This document shows, in pieces, positions 1 to 6,501 of a DNA stretch of 10,231 bases; position 1 is the stretch's first letter; every line of letters starts with the position of its first letter. The notes beneath the pieces are model-generated. The model ran no database searches. It worked only from the letters and a program-made list of their open reading frames with translations, and was not told the origin of the DNA. A program made the translations under genes and the position numbers. Source of the DNA: Comamonadaceae bacterium (GTDB taxonomy: Bacteria > Pseudomonadota > Gammaproteobacteria > Burkholderiales > Burkholderiaceae_C); contig CANGMW010000072.1 in assembly GCA_947454695.1 (NCBI GenBank), positions 1-10,231 of the forward strand, written 5' to 3'.

Positions 1-12
1 GAGAGCGCCCTT

Positions 13-1476
13 ATGAAAACCATCGAGCACCTGATCAACGGCAAGGCCGTGAAAAGCGACAGCTAGTTCCAGACCACCAACCCCGCCACCCAGGAGGTGC
101 TGGCCGAGGTGGCTGCTGGCGGCGAAGCCGAGGTGAACGCCGCCGTGGCAGCGGCCAAAGCCGCCTTCCCGAAATGGGCGGCCACGCCGGCCACTGAGCG
201 CGCCAAGCTGATCCGCAAACTCGGTGACCTGATCGCACAACATGTCCCCGAGATCGCCCAGACCGAGACCAACGACTGCGGCCAGGTGATTGCGCAAACC
301 GGCAAGCAGCTGATCCCGCGAGCAGCGGACAACTTCTATTACTTCGCCGAGATGTGCACCCGGGTGGACGGCCACACCTACCCCACGCCCACGCACTTGA
401 ACTACACGCTGTTCCACCCGGTGGGCGTGTGCGCGCTCATCAGCCCCTGGAACGTGCCCTTCATGACGGCCACCTGGAAAGTGGCGCCGTGCCTGGCTTT
501 TGGCAACACCGCCGTGCTCAAGATGAGCGAGCTCTCGCCGCTCACCGCCGCCATGCTGGGCGACCTGGCCATGCAAGCCGGCATTCCGCCGGGCGTGCTC
601 AATCTGGTGCACGGCATGGGCCGCGAGGCGGGCGAGCCGCTGTGCGCGCACCCGGACGTGCGCGCCATTTCTTTCACCGGCTCCACCGCCACGGGCAACC
701 GCATCGTTAAGACCGCGGGCCTGAAAAAATTCAGCATGGAGCTCGGCGGCAAAAGCCCGTTTGTGATTTTTGACGACGCCGACATGGACCGCGCACTCGA
801 TGCGGCCGTGTTCATGATCTTCTCCAACAACGGCGAGCGTTGCACGGCGGGCAGCCGCATCCTGGTGCAGCAAAGCGTTTACGCCGACTTCGCGAAAAAA
901 TTTGCCGAGCGCGCGCGCCGCATCCAGGTCGGCGACCCGCTGGACGAGAAGACCATCGTCGGCCCGATGATTTCGCAGGCGCATCTGGCCAAGGTGCGCA
1001 GCTACATCGAACTCGGGAGCCAGGAAGGCGCCACGCTCTTGTGCGGCGGCCTGGGTGCGCCCGAGCTGAGCGCGCGCGTGCGGATGGGCAACTATGTGCT
1101 GCCCACGGTGTTTGCCGATGTGGACAACCGCATGAGGATCGCGCAGGACGAAATCTTCGGCCCGGTGGCCTGCCTGATTCCTTTCCGCGACGAGGCGCAC
1201 GCGATCGAACTCGCCAACGACATCGCCTACGGCCTGTCCAGCTATGTGTGGACCGAGAACATCGGCCGCGCACACCGGGTGGCTGCTGCCATCGAGGCGG
1301 GCATGTGTTTTGTGAACAGCCAGAACGTGCGCGACCTGCGTCAGCCCTTCGGTGGCACCAAGGCCAGCGGCACCGGCCGCGAAGGCGGCACTTGGAGCTA
1401 CGAGGTGTTTTGCGAACCCAAGAACGTGGCAGTGTCGCTGGGCAGCCACCATATTCCGCATTGGGGCGTGGCATGA
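13..1476 (+). CDS. hpaE: 5-carboxymethyl-2-hydroxymuconate semialdehyde dehydrogenase, interrupted by an in-frame TAG at codon 18
   Basis: NAD-dependent aldehyde dehydrogenase that oxidises the HpaD ring-cleavage product to 5-carboxymethyl-2-hydroxymuconate in the cytoplasm. From ATG 13 the frame spans 487 codons, against about 488 residues in E. coli HpaE, and the resemblance runs from the first residues (MKTIEHLINGK) to the end (IPHWGVA). Counting from ATG 13, visible ALDH landmarks are Asn147 in SPWNVPF, Lys170, the FTGSTATG loop at 221-228, general-base Glu243 in MELGGKSP and nucleophile Cys277 in GERCTAGSR. The Glu-Cys spacing of 34 is standard. Codon 18 (64-66) is TAG, between DS and FQTTNPAT, where E. 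coli has Tyr. The rest is open with no frameshift. A conventional caller would start at GTG 97 or GTG 109, removing 28 or 32 residues. Either the gene is freshly broken, it restarts internally, or the TAG is a sequencing error. Family assignment is very secure; whether active protein is made is uncertain. Confidence 0.9.
64..66 (+). other. In-frame amber codon inside hpaE
   Basis: TAG in the frame that starts at ATG 13 and continues to the hpaE stop at 1476. Residues on both sides match the HpaE family N-terminus, so the stop lies inside the gene, not upstream of it. One base change from a Tyr, Gln, Glu, Lys, Ser, Leu or Trp codon is enough to explain it. Confidence 0.85.
92..97 (+). promoter_or_regulatory. 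Possible internal ribosome binding site for restart of hpaE
   Basis: A perfect AGGAGG lies 26 bases after the amber codon. It overlaps the GTG at 97, which is therefore a poor start. It sits 11 bases before the in-frame GTG at 109, slightly long but usable spacing. Restart there would give a protein beginning at residue 33 of full-length HpaE, just before the AAGGEAEVNAAV segment. The motif may also arise by chance from the Gln-Glu-Val codons. Confidence 0.35.
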
Positions 1477-1518
1477 CACACCTGCATTGGGCACCCGCCG
1501 TTCAACCCAACACCCTGC

Positions 1519-1523
1519 AAAGG
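1519..1523 (+). promoter_or_regulatory. Ribosome binding site of hpaD
   Basis: AAAGG, 7 bases before ATG 1531. It supports that start, which also gives the family N-terminus MGKLALVAKITHVPSM. Confidence 0.55.
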
Positions 1524-1530
1524 CACCGCC

Positions 1531-2454
1531 ATGGGTAAGCTCGCACTCGTTGCCAAGATCACGCACGTTCCGTCCATGTACCTGAGCGAGCTGCCCGGCC
1601 CGCGACAGGGCACGCGCCAGGACGCGATTGACGGTCACAAAGAAATCGGGCGGCGCTGCCGCGAACTGGGGGTAGACACCATCGTGGTGTTTGACACCCA
1701 CTGGCTGGTCAATGCCAACTACCACATCAACTGCGCGCCCAAGTTCCAGGGCCTGTACACCAGCAACGAGTTGCCGCACTTCATCAGCAACCTGAACTAC
1801 GCCTTCCCGGGCAACCCGGCCTTGGGCGAGTTGCTGGCGCGCGAGTGCAATGCGCAGGGCGTGGAAACGCTGGCGCACCCGGCCACCACGCTCGCGCCCG
1901 AGTACGGCACGCTGGTGCCCATGCGCTACATGAACGAGGACCAGCACTTCAAAGTGGTGTCGGTCTCTGCGCTGTGCCAGGTGCACTACCTGGCCGACAG
2001 CGCACGTTTAGGCTGGGCCATGCGCCGCGCCATTGAAGAGCATTACGACGGCACGGTGGCCTTTTTAGCCAGCGGAAGTTTGAGCCACCGCTTTGCGCAA
2101 AACGGACTGGCACCGGAATTCGCTTTCAAGATTTGGAGCCCGCTGCTGCAGGCGCTGGATGAACAGGTGATTGCGATGTGGCAACGCGGCGACTGGAAAA
2201 CGTTTTGCGAGATGCTGCCCGAGTACGCGTCCAAGGGCCACGGCGAAGGCTTTATGCACGACACCGCCATGATGCTGGGCGCACTGGGCTGGTCCGACTA
2301 CGCTGCCCCTGCCGAGATCATCACGCCCTATTTCGGCGCCTCGGGCACCGGCCAGATCAACGCGGTGTTCCCGGTCACACCCCAAAGCGGCCAGGCCGTG
2401 CCCGCACCCCAAGCCAGCAGCGCCGAGGGCTACCGCGCCTTTGGCCGACTCTGA
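1531..2454 (+). CDS. hpaD: 3,4-dihydroxyphenylacetate (homoprotocatechuate) 2,3-dioxygenase
   Basis: Extradiol ring-cleavage dioxygenase of the LigB (class III) superfamily. It opens 3,4-dihydroxyphenylacetate with O2 to 5-carboxymethyl-2-hydroxymuconate semialdehyde, the substrate of HpaE. The 307-residue product follows E. coli HpaD closely: an N-terminal ITHVPSMYLSELPG block, VFDTHWLV at 53-60, NCAP with TSNELPHF near 67-84, LVPMRYMNED at 128-137, SGSLSHRF at 181-188 and GEGFMHDT at 238-245. By analogy with LigB the likely Fe(II) ligands are His12, His57 and Glu239, with His186 as the catalytic base; these roles are inferred from position. The E. coli protein has about 283 residues and ends soon after the AVFP motif. 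Here about 24 extra residues rich in Ala, Pro and Gln follow it. It starts 54 bases after hpaE, and its stop overlaps the hpaF ribosome binding site, so it belongs to the same operon. Confidence 0.96.
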   Translation: MGKLALVAKITHVPSMYLSELPGPRQGTRQDAIDGHKEIGRRCRELGVDTIVVFDTHWLVNANYHINCAPKFQGLYTSNELPHFISNLNYAFPGNPALGELLARECNAQGVETLAHPATTLAPEYGTLVPMRYMNEDQHFKVVSVSALCQVHYLADSARLGWAMRRAIEEHYDGTVAFLASGSLSHRFAQNGLAPEFAFKIWSPLLQALDEQVIAMWQRGDWKTFCEMLPEYASKGHGEGFMHDTAMMLGALGWSDYAAPAEIITPYFGASGTGQINAVFPVTPQSGQAVPAPQASSAEGYRAFGRL

Positions 2455-2458
2455 GGAG
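2454..2458 (+). promoter_or_regulatory. Ribosome binding site of hpaF
   Basis: AGGAG immediately overlaps the hpaD stop codon (2452-2454) and lies 7 bases before ATG 2466. It fixes the hpaF start, although the frame is open much further upstream inside hpaD. Confidence 0.75.
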
Positions 2459-2465
2459 ACCCGTC

Positions 2466-2897
2466 ATGCCGCACCTGGTGATTTATTACACGCCCAATCT
2501 GGATGATGCGATCGACATGCGCCAACTGTGTCGCACGCTGGCCGATGTGATGTTGGCGCAAACCGATGAGGCGGCCAAACCCGTGTTCCCCCGAGGCGGC
2601 ACGCGGGTGCTGGCTTATCCGGCCACGCACTTTGCCATCTCCGACGGTGGCGCAGCGGGCCGGGCAGCGGGTGGCAGCGGCGACTATGCTTTTGCTTATC
2701 TGAATTTACGCATGGGACGTGGTCGCTCCAGCGCCGTGCACCAACAAGTCGGTCTGGCCTTGCAAAAGGCCTGCGAGACATTTTTTGAACCGGTGTTCCA
2801 ACAACGGCACATCGGCGTGACCGTGCAAATCGACGAGGGAACCGAAGTGTTTGACGTCAAGCTCAGCAACCTGCATCCTTTGTTCAACAAAAATTAG
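2466..2897 (+). CDS. hpaF: 5-carboxymethyl-2-hydroxymuconate delta-isomerase
   Basis: Tautomerase-superfamily isomerase converting 5-carboxymethyl-2-hydroxymuconate to its oxo isomer, the substrate for HpaG decarboxylation. The 143-residue product begins MPHLVIYYT. Pro2, exposed after removal of Met, is the expected catalytic base of this superfamily. DYAFAYLNLRMGRGRS at 73-88 matches the DYAFVHMTLKIGAGRS block of E. coli HpaF, and the C-terminus (LSNLHPLF) matches its NNVHALF end. The protein is longer than the roughly 126 residues of E. coli HpaF, mainly through a Gly/Ala-rich insertion around 60-72. The frame continues upstream within hpaD, but the strong AGGAG 7 bases before ATG 2466 and the conserved Met-Pro start make this start clear. 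hpaH begins 2 bases after its stop, suggesting translational coupling. Confidence 0.92.
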   Translation: MPHLVIYYTPNLDDAIDMRQLCRTLADVMLAQTDEAAKPVFPRGGTRVLAYPATHFAISDGGAAGRAAGGSGDYAFAYLNLRMGRGRSSAVHQQVGLALQKACETFFEPVFQQRHIGVTVQIDEGTEVFDVKLSNLHPLFNKN

Positions 2898-2899
2898 CC

Positions 2900-3715
2900 A
2901 TGTTTTCACCCGAACTCACCCAAGAACTCGCCGCCGAACTGCAACAGGCGCAAGACACGCGCACGCAGCTGCGGCATTTCTCCCAGCGCTTTCCAGGCAT
3001 GACCATTGAGGACGGCTACCGCGTCAGTCGCGCCTGGGTGGCGTTGCAACTCGCACAGGGCCGGCGCGTCATCGGGCACAAAATTGGCCTGACCTCGCGC
3101 GCGATGCAGCAGTCCAGCCAGATCGACGAGCCCGACTACGGCACGCTGCTCGACAGCATGCTGTTCACCTGCACACCAGGCCAGGTGCTGGAGATTGACG
3201 CCTCGCGCTTCATCGCCATCCGCGTGGAAGTGGAGCTGGCTTTTGTGCTCAAGGCCCCACTCCAAGGCCCGAACATCACCTTGGACGATGTGATGGCCGC
3301 CACCGACTATGTGACCCCGGCGATTGAAATCATCGACGCGCGCATTGAGCAGTTTGACCGCGAGACCAAGGCCATGCGCCGCGTGTTCGACACCATCAGC
3401 GACAACGCCGCCAACGCCGGCATCGTAGTGGGTGCGGCACGTGTGAAGCCGCACGACATCGACCTGCCCTGGGTGGGCGCGGTGCTGCGGCAAAACGGTG
3501 TGGTGGAAGAAACCGGGCTGGCTGCCGGCGTGCAGGGCCACCCGGCCATTGGCATTGCCTGGCTGGCCAACAAGCTCGCGCCCTGGGGCGAGCACCTGCA
3601 GGCCGGGCAGATCGTGCTGGCCGGCTCCTTCACCCGCCCGGTGCCGGGCAAAGCCGGTGACTTGTTCGAGGCTGACTACGGCCCGCTGGGTCAGCTGAAA
3701 TTTCGCTTTGTCTGA
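2900..3715 (+). CDS. hpaH: 2-oxohept-4-ene-1,7-dioate hydratase
   Basis: Divalent-metal-dependent hydratase of the fumarylacetoacetase-fold MhpD/HpaH family. It adds water to the 2-oxoheptenedioate made by HpaG to form 4-hydroxy-2-oxoheptanedioate, the HpaI substrate. The 271 residues (E. coli HpaH has about 267) carry the family blocks TIEDGYRVSRAWV at 35-47, GHKIGLTSRAMQQSSQIDEPDYGTLL (split across 59-84), VEVELAFVL at 109-117, VFDTISDNAANAG from about 162, and GSFTRPVPGKAGD near the end. Glu110, Glu112 and Glu143 have the same spacing as the metal-binding glutamates of MhpD (106, 108, 139). The start overlaps no other plausible site, and the ATG lies 2 bases after the hpaF stop with no strong ribosome site of its own, so translation is probably coupled. 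2-oxopent-4-enoate hydratases are close relatives, but the neighbours settle the substrate. Confidence 0.96.
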   Translation: MFSPELTQELAAELQQAQDTRTQLRHFSQRFPGMTIEDGYRVSRAWVALQLAQGRRVIGHKIGLTSRAMQQSSQIDEPDYGTLLDSMLFTCTPGQVLEIDASRFIAIRVEVELAFVLKAPLQGPNITLDDVMAATDYVTPAIEIIDARIEQFDRETKAMRRVFDTISDNAANAGIVVGAARVKPHDIDLPWVGAVLRQNGVVEETGLAAGVQGHPAIGIAWLANKLAPWGEHLQAGQIVLAGSFTRPVPGKAGDLFEADYGPLGQLKFRFV

Positions 3716-3752
3716 ACGCCTTCACTTTTTCCTATCGTATTTTTGACCTCTC

Positions 3753-3756
3753 AGGA
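3753..3756 (+). promoter_or_regulatory. Ribosome binding site of hpaI
   Basis: AGGA, 7 bases before ATG 3764. It favours this ATG over the in-frame TTG at 3743, which would only add seven non-conserved residues. Confidence 0.6.
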
Positions 3757-3763
3757 TCGCCTC

Positions 3764-4576
3764 ATGAAACTGCCCCCCAATGCGTTCAAACAAGCCCTCA
3801 CCGCCAAGCAAGCCCAGATCGGGCTGTGGCTGGGTCTGGCCAATGCCTACACCACCGAAATTTGCGCCGGTGCGGGTTTTGACTGGCTGCTGGTCGATGG
3901 CGAGCATTCGCCCAATGATTTGAATTCCCTGCTCGCCCAGCTGCAAGCGATTGCGGCCTACCCGGCCTCCCACCCGATTGCCCGCGTGCCCTTTGGCCAT
4001 GGCGACGCAGGTGCTGCGCTGATCAAGCAGTACCTGGACTTGGGGTTTCAAACGCTGCTGGTGCCCATGGTGGACACGGCCGAACAAGCCGCCGCGCTGG
4101 TACGCGCCACCCGCTACCCGCCGCACGGCATTCGCGGCATGGCCGGCGCGCGCGCCTCGCGCTGGGGCCGCTACACCAACTACGGCAAAGAAGCGAACGA
4201 GCAGATCTGTCTGCTGGTGCAGGCCGAATCGCAAACCGCGCTGGACAACCTGGAGGCGATTGCCAACACGCCCGGTGTGGACGGTGTGTTCATCGGCCCG
4301 GCCGATTTGTCGGCCTCGCTGGGTCACATCGGCAACCCCGGCCACCCGGAGGTGAGTCGTGCCATCGATGACGCGATCCACCGCATCATTCGTTGCGGCA
4401 AGGCCGCCGGCATTTTGACCACCGACAACACGTTGGCCCAACATTACCTGGCCCTGGGCGCGACCTTTGTGGCCGTGGGGCTGGACTCGCAAATTTTGGC
4501 GCGCAACACCGTGGCGCTGGCCGCGGCCTTCAAGTCCAGCATCACCGTGAGCACGCCCACCGACAAAACCTATTGA
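3764..4576 (+). CDS. hpaI: 4-hydroxy-2-oxoheptane-1,7-dioate aldolase
   Basis: Class II (metal-dependent) pyruvate aldolase of the HpcH/HpaI family, the last step of the pathway. It cleaves 4-hydroxy-2-oxoheptanedioate to pyruvate and succinic semialdehyde. The 270-residue product aligns along its length with E. coli HpaI (about 262): IGLWLGLANAY at 19-29, GFDWLLVDGEH at 38-48, LLVPMV at 98-103, ATRYPPHGIRG at 115-125, LVQAES at 151-156, GVFIGPADLS at 174-183. His48, Arg74, Glu155 and Asp181 correspond to the catalytic base, pyruvate-binding Arg and metal ligands of the E. coli enzyme (His45, Arg70, Glu149, Asp175). Two differences from E. coli stand out: four extra residues after Arg74 (GHGDAGA region) and two fewer in the loop before ARASRW. 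Tandem stops (TGA TAA) end it at 4574-4579. The 48-base gap from hpaH is A+T-rich but shows no convincing terminator or promoter. Confidence 0.96.
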   Translation: MKLPPNAFKQALTAKQAQIGLWLGLANAYTTEICAGAGFDWLLVDGEHSPNDLNSLLAQLQAIAAYPASHPIARVPFGHGDAGAALIKQYLDLGFQTLLVPMVDTAEQAAALVRATRYPPHGIRGMAGARASRWGRYTNYGKEANEQICLLVQAESQTALDNLEAIANTPGVDGVFIGPADLSASLGHIGNPGHPEVSRAIDDAIHRIIRCGKAAGILTTDNTLAQHYLALGATFVAVGLDSQILARNTVALAAAFKSSITVSTPTDKTY

Positions 4577-4714
4577 TAAGCTGCCAAAGCTGTCCGCGCG
4601 TGTGCAGGAAAACACCCACAGACAGCCGCTTGGCTTGTGTCCACAATCACTGAAACCTTGTGAGTTTTTTGTTCAACCTGTGATCCCTATCAACCTCCTA
4701 TGAAGGACTTTTCC
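4577..4714 (+). other. Intergenic gap between hpaI and the binding-protein gene
   Basis: The longest gene-free stretch of the window, 138 bases and more A+T-rich than its surroundings. It contains a short AGCC-GCTT-GGCT hairpin (4624-4635) with only four stem pairs and no T tract directly after it, so it is not a convincing terminator. A T run sits at 4665-4670. A near-repeat, AACCTTGTGA (4654-4663) and AACCTGTGA (4675-4683), is spaced 21 bases apart. A promoter for the downstream genes may lie here, but I cannot identify clear -35 and -10 boxes. Confidence 0.4.
4703..4707 (+). promoter_or_regulatory. Ribosome binding site deciding the start of the binding-protein gene
   Basis: AAGGA, 7 bases before ATG 4715. 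The alternative ATG at 4700 has no ribosome site upstream, and its codons contain this motif, so 4715 is the better start. Confidence 0.65.
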
Positions 4715-5701
4715 ATGCGCCTCACACGTCGTCACCTCCTCCAGTCCGCCAGCGCTTCGGCCCTGCTGGCCAGCGTGGGCCAGCAAGCCTATGCGCAAAG
4801 CATTGAGTCGCTCAAGGTCGTCACCGGCTTCACGCCCGGCGGCACCTCGGACGCTATTTGCCGTCGCGTGGCAGACAAACTGCGCGGCACCTACGCCAAG
4901 AACGCGGTGGTGGAAAACAAATCCGGCGCGGGTGGCCAAATCGCCATTCAAGCCATGAAAGGTGCGCCGGCTGACGGCACCGTCATGCTGCAAACGCCCA
5001 TGTCGATGCTGGGCATTTACCCGCACATCTACAAAAAATTGCCCTATGACCCGGTGGCCGATGTGGTGCCGGTCTCGCTGGGTTGCGTGTTCGACTTCGG
5101 CTTTGCTGTGGGCCCCATGGTGCCGGCTTCGGTCAAAACCATCCCCGAGTTCTTGGCATGGTGCAAGGCCAACCCGGGCATGGCCAACTTCGGTTCGCCC
5201 GCTGCCGGCTCGGTGCCGCATTTCATCGGCACGCTCATGGGCCGCGCGGTGGGCATCGACCTCAAACACGTGCCATACCGTGGCACACAGCCGGCGATTC
5301 TGGACATGATCGGTGGCCAGCTGCCTGCGGTCTCCGGCCCGGTGGGTGAATTCACGCAACATGTGGCCGCCGGCAAATGCCGCCTGCTGGGCACCTCGGG
5401 CGCCAAGCGCAACAAGTTCGCGCCGACGGTGGCCACCTTCACCGAGCAGGGCCTCAAAGACATGGCCTTCAGCGAGTGGTTTGGTTTTTACCTGCCCGCC
5501 GGCGCCACATCGGCCACCGTGCAAGCGCTCAATGCCGCGCTGCGCAGCGCGCTGGCCGCACCCGATGTGGTGGAAGGTCTGGCCACGATGGGCTTGGAAT
5601 CCATGTCCTCCTCGCCGGCCGAGCTGGCCGCGCGCCTGAAGGCTGACAACGAGCGCTGGGGTCCGCTGGTCAAAGCCATTGGCTTCTCGGCTGACGCATG
5701 A
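4715..5701 (+). CDS. Bug-family tripartite tricarboxylate transporter substrate-binding protein (TctC type)
   Basis: Periplasmic solute receptor of the Bug/TctC family, which is greatly expanded in Burkholderiales and usually binds carboxylates. From ATG 4715 the product has 328 residues. The N-terminus MRLTRRHLLQ is a good twin-arginine motif (Arg5-Arg6), followed by an Ala/Leu/Ser-rich core and a likely cleavage site after AYA at 25-27. The mature part starts with a beta strand and the family ligand loop PGGTSD at 41-46, followed by the ENKSGAGGQ segment typical of the family. No TctA/TctB membrane partner is encoded in the window, as is common for orphan Bug proteins. The stop overlaps the next gene's start (ATGA), so the two are probably co-translated. 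Placement after hpaI suggests uptake of a related acid, but the ligand cannot be read from sequence. The ATG at 4700 would add five residues. Confidence 0.93.
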   Translation: MRLTRRHLLQSASASALLASVGQQAYAQSIESLKVVTGFTPGGTSDAICRRVADKLRGTYAKNAVVENKSGAGGQIAIQAMKGAPADGTVMLQTPMSMLGIYPHIYKKLPYDPVADVVPVSLGCVFDFGFAVGPMVPASVKTIPEFLAWCKANPGMANFGSPAAGSVPHFIGTLMGRAVGIDLKHVPYRGTQPAILDMIGGQLPAVSGPVGEFTQHVAAGKCRLLGTSGAKRNKFAPTVATFTEQGLKDMAFSEWFGFYLPAGATSATVQALNAALRSALAAPDVVEGLATMGLESMSSSPAELAARLKADNERWGPLVKAIGFSADA

Positions 5702-6480
5702 CGCGCTCGGTGTTGACTTCGCCCGCACCGGCGGGCATGCACGCCGATGAGTGGCAAGCGCGGCGGGAGTTGGCCGCCTGCTACCGCATTTTTGCGATGC
5801 TGGGCTGGACCGAGATGATCTACAACCACATCACGCTGCGCCTGCCGGCCAGCGTGTGTGGTGCGGACAAACAGTTCTTGATCAACCCGTTTGGCTTGCA
5901 CTACAGCGAAGTCACCGCCAGCAACCTGGTGAAGATCGACCTGGCCGGGCGCGTGCTCGATGGCTCCCCTCATCCGGTCAATCCAGCCGGCTTCACGGTG
6001 CACTCGGCCATTCATGACGGGCTTGAAGGTGCGCACTGCGTGATGCACACCCACACCACCGCGGGCGTGGCGGTCGCCTGCACGCAAACCGGGCTGCTGC
6101 AAAGCAATTTTTATTCGGCGCAACTGCATGACATGGTGGCGTACCACACGTTTGAGGGCATCACCATCCACGGCGAAGAAGCGCCGCGCCTGCTCAAGAG
6201 CATTGGCACCAAGCCGGCCGTGATTCTGCGCAACCATGGTTTGCTGAGCTGGGGCCAGACCCTGGCGCAAACGTTCGCGATTTTGTGGACGCTGCAACGT
6301 GCCTGCGAAATTCAACTCGCCACGCTGAGCATGGGCCCGGCTATTCCCGTGTCCGAAGCGATTGCCGCCAAGTGCACACGCGACTCGCTGCAGTTCAACC
6401 CCAACCACGGGGCGGGTCAAGACGTGTTCGATGCGCTGGTGCGCCAGGTCAACCGCCTGGACGCCAGCTACGCCGCGTGA
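5698..6480 (+). CDS. Class II aldolase/adducin family protein
   Basis: Cytoplasmic protein of the class II aldolase/adducin fold (AraD/FucA-like), 260 residues. Zinc-ligand histidines appear as HTHTTAG (His117, His119), with a third in RNHGLL (His180), as in fuculose-phosphate aldolase. The Glu that acts as acid/base in FucA, four residues before the helix His, is absent: the segment reads NPAGFTVHSAIH at 95-106. The family also includes decarboxylases and adducin-like proteins without aldolase activity, so the reaction is uncertain. The phosphate-binding context of sugar-phosphate aldolases is not obvious, and a small hydroxy or keto acid is a reasonable guess. The ATG overlaps the stop of the binding-protein gene by 4 bases and has no ribosome site of its own, indicating coupling. 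The next gene follows after 21 bases. Fold assignment is secure; function is not. Confidence 0.88.
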   Translation: MTRSVLTSPAPAGMHADEWQARRELAACYRIFAMLGWTEMIYNHITLRLPASVCGADKQFLINPFGLHYSEVTASNLVKIDLAGRVLDGSPHPVNPAGFTVHSAIHDGLEGAHCVMHTHTTAGVAVACTQTGLLQSNFYSAQLHDMVAYHTFEGITIHGEEAPRLLKSIGTKPAVILRNHGLLSWGQTLAQTFAILWTLQRACEIQLATLSMGPAIPVSEAIAAKCTRDSLQFNPNHGAGQDVFDALVRQVNRLDASYAA

Positions 6481-6501
6481 TGCACAGCCGGACCACACGC
6501 C

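Noticed and set aside
97..1476. GTG 97 as the true start of hpaE
   Set aside because: The AGGAGG overlaps this GTG, so spacing is zero, and the family N-terminus is encoded upstream from ATG 13 through NPATQE. GTG 97 is only the first available start after the amber codon.
2178..2897. A longer hpaF beginning inside hpaD
   Set aside because: The upstream part is an Arg-rich shadow of hpaD. The conserved Met-Pro start with a strong ribosome site is at 2466.
3716..3763. Internal promoter before hpaI
   Set aside because: The gap is A+T-rich with a T run, but no pair of -35 and -10 boxes with 16-18 base spacing stands out.
3722..4615. Long open frame on the - strand opposite hpaI
   Set aside because: It is a shadow of hpaI caused by high G+C, with low-complexity Gly/Arg/His/Gln content and no family features. 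The same applies to the - strand frames at 4673-5728 and 5488-6513.
4624..4670. Rho-independent terminator after hpaI
   Set aside because: The hairpin has only four stem pairs, and the T run at 4665-4670 is about 30 bases away, not directly after the stem.
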